From contig JAUXEH010000022.1 of NCBI GenBank assembly GCA_030620655.1, positions 1 through 16,739 on the forward strand: a stretch of DNA of 16,739 bases, in the 5' to 3' direction. Positions 14,911-16,739 of this stretch are shown piece after piece. How positions within the stretch are numbered: the stretch's first letter is position 1; each line of letters opens with the position of its first letter. Source of the stretch: Candidatus Aminicenantota bacterium (GTDB taxonomy: Bacteria; Acidobacteriota; Aminicenantia; Aminicenantales; Aminicenantaceae). The notes under the pieces were generated by a model. The model saw only the letters and a program-made list of their open reading frames with translations, was not told the DNA's origin and made no database searches. Both the position numbers and the translations under genes were made by a program.

Positions 14911-16113
14911 CTATCCGACCTTGCGGCCGATGGCAGCGTAGTTGACCGGAGAGAAGAGCAGTTGGTTGAGCTTGTCCAGGTTCCGGTTCAGGACGGCGGC
15001 GGCCTCACTTTCCGGGGGAAGTGCCTGAAGGGCCTCCTCGTCCAGGGGGGAGGAGTACCGGATCTCCACGTCCTGGAAGCCGGCGCTTTCCAGCAGGAAT
15101 TCAAGCGCCCGGGGGTGGACCGGCTGCTGGTGCGTGATGTCCAGGAAATACACGTGCACGAGCGTGAACACCGAGGCCGGGTTCAGAGTCTCGAGCACCA
15201 GGCAGCCCGATTCGGCGAGCTTCGCGTAAGCCAGGTCGACCATCCTCCGGAGGTAATCGGGCCGGAGGTGCTCCACGACCTGGGAAGAAAAGACGCCGCC
15301 CAGGCTCCCGTCCGCGTAGGAGGCCAGGGACTCGAGTATGTCCCCGGTCCGGCAATTGAGGCCCCTTTCACGACAGATCGCGATCATCTGTTCGTTGATG
15401 TCCATGCCTTCGGCCGGTATGTTGTTTTGGGACAGGAGATCCAGGAACTCACCTCGGCCGCAGCCCAGGTCCAGGACGGTCCGCTCCGTCTGGAAGTAGG
15501 GCAGGTAGATCTCCTGCTGTTTTTTTACGTCCTGCTCGGATCCCCGGTGCCGGTTCTCGAATCCGGCATAGACGATGTCCTCCAGGGGCGCGGAGATGGA
15601 TCTGACCTGGGCGGGCGTGGGGAGGTCCTTTCCTTCCAGGGCGGCCAACAGCCTCTGCAGTTGTTCCCGCAGCTGAACGTAGTTCTTCATCAGCAGCGCG
15701 GCATCATCACAGCTGGCCTTCAGCTTGTCGATGCGCCATTCCATGCTCTTGAAGATCATGCCCACATGGTTGCTGCTCAGGGCATCCCATTCCTTATCGT
15801 ATGCCTCCATGAGCTCGTTCTGGGTGCGGGCCAGGTCTATCTGTGCGGCCATGGCCTCCCGGCTGAGTTCGAGCTGTCGCTGCATGGCCGCATGGAGCTG
15901 CTGCAGGGCGGGGGCCGGCTCTGTGTCGATGTTGGGCCGGGGGGAGTCGTCGCGGACAGAGCCCTCACCTTGGGTCAGGGAGGGCAGCGTCTCCAGAGTG
16001 CTGTGGATGCCCTCGAGGGCTTGGCTTAATTCCTGCAGCCGGGCGAGCTTGTCGGACAGTTCTTTTTCTTTTTCCTGTCGTCTATGGGAAAGCCCTTCCA
16101 GCGTGCGCTTCAT
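14911..16113 (-). CDS. coiled-coil protein with C-terminal class I SAM-dependent methyltransferase domain
   Basis: About 400 residues in two parts. The N-terminal part (about 1-165) is highly charged and heptad-like, broken by a Pro/Asp-rich linker (about 51-70), suggesting coiled coils. The methyltransferase domain (about 195-355) has the SAM-binding motif VLDLGCGRGEFLDLL (214-228), the acidic ribose contact in GMDIN (Asp239) and the post-motif SQVVEHL (278-284). Similar UbiG-like domains joined to coiled coils occur in surface-polysaccharide modification systems, but no glycosyltransferase neighbour is present, so the substrate is open. The start is ATG 16111-16113 (a TTG just upstream also fits; residue numbers count from that TTG). 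The Shine-Dalgarno match is poor. The tatA stop is 20 bases upstream, so translation may depend on tatA. Confidence 0.82.
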   Translation of the reverse strand: MKRTLEGLSHRRQEKEKELSDKLARLQELSQALEGIHSTLETLPSLTQGEGSVRDDSPRPNIDTEPAPALQQLHAAMQRQLELSREAMAAQIDLARTQNELMEAYDKEWDALSSNHVGMIFKSMEWRIDKLKASCDDAALLMKNYVQLREQLQRLLAALEGKDLPTPAQVRSISAPLEDIVYAGFENRHRGSEQDVKKQQEIYLPYFQTERTVLDLGCGRGEFLDLLSQNNIPAEGMDINEQMIAICRERGLNCRTGDILESLASYADGSLGGVFSSQVVEHLRPDYLRRMVDLAYAKLAESGCLVLETLNPASVFTLVHVYFLDITHQQPVHPRALEFLLESAGFQDVEIRYSSPLDEEALQALPPESEAAAVLNRNLDKLNQLLFSPVNYAAIGRKVG

Positions 16114-16133
16114 CAATCCCGGGAAGAAGGAGG

Positions 16134-16322
16134 CTATTTCTTATCCGCAGAGGAATCGTCGCCGCCCTCTTCTTCCTGTTTCGTCACGGATTTCTTGAAG
16201 TTCTTGATGCCTTCTCCCAGGGATTTCCCCAGTTCGGGCAGGCGGCGGGCACCGAAGATGATCACGATGATCAGCAGGATCAGGAGCATTTCCGGCAGTC
16301 CGAGTGTTCCGAATAAAAACAT
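16134..16322 (-). CDS. tatA: Sec-independent protein translocase TatA/TatE family protein
   Basis: A 62-residue protein with one N-terminal membrane helix and an amphipathic helix, the standard TatA topology. The conserved pattern is complete: GLPEMLLILLIIVIIFG (residues 8-24), with the polar Glu11 near the membrane start and the FG hinge at 23-24, then ARRLPELGKSLGEGIKNFKK (25-44). A short acidic and lysine-ended tail follows. It forms the pore that exports folded proteins by the twin-arginine pathway together with TatC, which is not in this window. I start it at ATG 16320-16322, with GGAGG five bases upstream. The frame is open 81 bases further up, but that extension has no domain support. 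It is the first gene of the minus-strand run and has a promoter at 16348-16376. Confidence 0.93.
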   Translation of the reverse strand: MFLFGTLGLPEMLLILLIIVIIFGARRLPELGKSLGEGIKNFKKSVTKQEEEGGDDSSADKK

Positions 16323-16337
16323 GAATACCTCCACAAA

Positions 16338-16376
16338 TACCTTACCCAAGGTACTCGAGTCCCCCTCAAAAGTCAA
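16338..16376 (-). promoter_or_regulatory. tatA promoter with overlapping inverted repeat
   Basis: On the minus strand TTGACT (16376-16371) and TACCTT (16353-16348, a weak -10 keeping T1, A2 and T6) are 17 bases apart. A perfect inverted repeat, TACCTT (16338-16343) and AAGGTA (16348-16353) around ACCC, covers the -10 and probable start site. It could be an operator or an RNA hairpin at the 5' end of the transcript. Confidence 0.5.
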
Positions 16377-16402
16377 GAATCCTCTGATCCAAGGCCCCGG
16401 CA

Positions 16403-16411
16403 TGCTATACT
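16403..16411 (+). promoter_or_regulatory. extended -10 promoter of lepA
   Basis: TGCTATACT combines an extended -10 TG with a 5-of-6 consensus hexamer TATACT (16406-16411). No -35 is recognisable at the usual distance, which is typical of extended -10 promoters. Transcription should start near 16418, only about six bases before the lepA ATG. Confidence 0.5.
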
Positions 16412-16423
16412 ATGCAGTTCCCA

Positions 16424-16739
16424 ATGAAAAGCATACGGAATTTTTCGATAATCGCCCACATAGATCACGGCAAGTCCACCCTGGCGGACCGCCTGCTGAT
16501 GGCGACCGGGGCGGTCACGGAGCGTGAGTTCCGCGCCCAGGTCCTGGACACCATGGAGCTCGAGCGGGAACGCGGCATCACCATCAAAGCCCAGACCGCT
16601 CGACTCCGGTACTCAGCCGGTGACGGCCGAGAATACACACTCAACCTGATCGACACTCCCGGTCACGTCGACTTTTCTTATGAGGTGTCCCGCAGCCTGG
16701 CGGCCTGTGAGGGGGCGCTCCTGATCGTCGATGCCTCTC
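16424..16739 (+). CDS. lepA: elongation factor 4 (LepA), N-terminal part
   Basis: The first 105 codons of a translational GTPase that acts on the ribosome; the gene runs off the right edge. The GTP-binding motifs are present: G1 AHIDHGKST (11-19), switch region ERERGITIKAQ (47-57) and G3 DTPGH (77-81). The N-terminus MKSIRNFSIIAHIDHGKST with VLDTMELERERGITI is characteristic of LepA, as opposed to EF-G or TypA. ATG 16424 is chosen because an in-frame ATG at 16412 overlaps the probable promoter. Neither has a Shine-Dalgarno sequence, so the mRNA seems leaderless or nearly so. Divergent from tatA, with about 100 bases between the starts. Confidence 0.95.
   Translation, partial: MKSIRNFSIIAHIDHGKSTLADRLLMATGAVTEREFRAQVLDTMELERERGITIKAQTARLRYSAGDGREYTLNLIDTPGHVDFSYEVSRSLAACEGALLIVDAS

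Noticed and set aside
14962..16029. Plus-strand open frame (355 codons) opposite the methyltransferase
   Set aside because: The minus strand has the SAM motif and family features. The plus-strand translation is an artefact of codon structure.
16323..16403. Longer tatA start at ATG 16403
   Set aside because: The added residues have no TatA similarity, would overlap the probable promoter, and lack the GGAGG site that precedes ATG 16322.

Overview
The window looks like chromosomal DNA of a GC-rich, Gram-negative, probably anaerobic bacterium. The evidence is a TonB-dependent receptor with a carboxypeptidase-regulatory N-terminal domain, a GWxTD-type lipoprotein, an M14 peptidase, separate glyQ and glyS subunits, and a soluble-type fumarate reductase/succinate dehydrogenase pair. 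This combination fits the Acidobacteriota/Aminicenantota neighbourhood best. That placement is an inference from gene content, not from a phylogenetic marker. No phage genes, insertion sequences with a transposase, or CRISPR array are visible.

Layout. (1) Bases 1-257 hold a strong hairpin and copy A of an unusual ~145 bp repeated leader. (2) 258-2662 (+) is a two-gene redox operon: an iron-sulfur subunit (2Fe-2S plus two 4Fe-4S) and a flavoprotein of the FrdA/SdhA family. The flavoprotein is interrupted by one in-frame TAA at 1541-1543. (3) 2663-3291 holds a short dispersed-type repeat, a convergent PilZ gene (-) with a good sigma-70 promoter, and a plus-strand terminator abutting that promoter. 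(4) 3292-6221 (-) is glyQ-glyS, the glycyl-tRNA synthetase alpha and beta subunits, overlapping by one base. (5) 6222-6721 is a regulatory interval with the glyQ promoter, repeat copy B, a near-consensus promoter, tRNA-Leu(CAG) and an extended -10 promoter. (6) 6722-7678 (+) is a GWxTD-type lipoprotein. (7) 7690-16322 (-) is a run of five genes: tatA, coiled-coil methyltransferase, PLP aminotransferase, secreted M14 peptidase and TonB-dependent receptor. (8) 16424-16739 (+) is the start of lepA, divergent from tatA and apparently leaderless or nearly so.

How the genes fit together. The redox pair would move electrons between a soluble or unknown carrier and fumarate/succinate. No membrane anchor subunit is encoded beside it. 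The minus-strand block mixes housekeeping functions (Tat export, methyl and amino transfer) with outer-membrane and periplasmic nutrition (secreted peptidase, TonB receptor). The last two genes may cooperate in scavenging peptides.

The most unusual feature is the repeated leader. Two plus-strand copies, about 6.2 kb apart, share a 78-base core (64/78 identical by eye) with an invariant GTGG/CCAC hairpin stem and a variable loop, plus a second upstream conserved block. They sit in front of unrelated genes: the redox operon and tRNA-Leu. I could not identify the element as a known RNA or repeat family.
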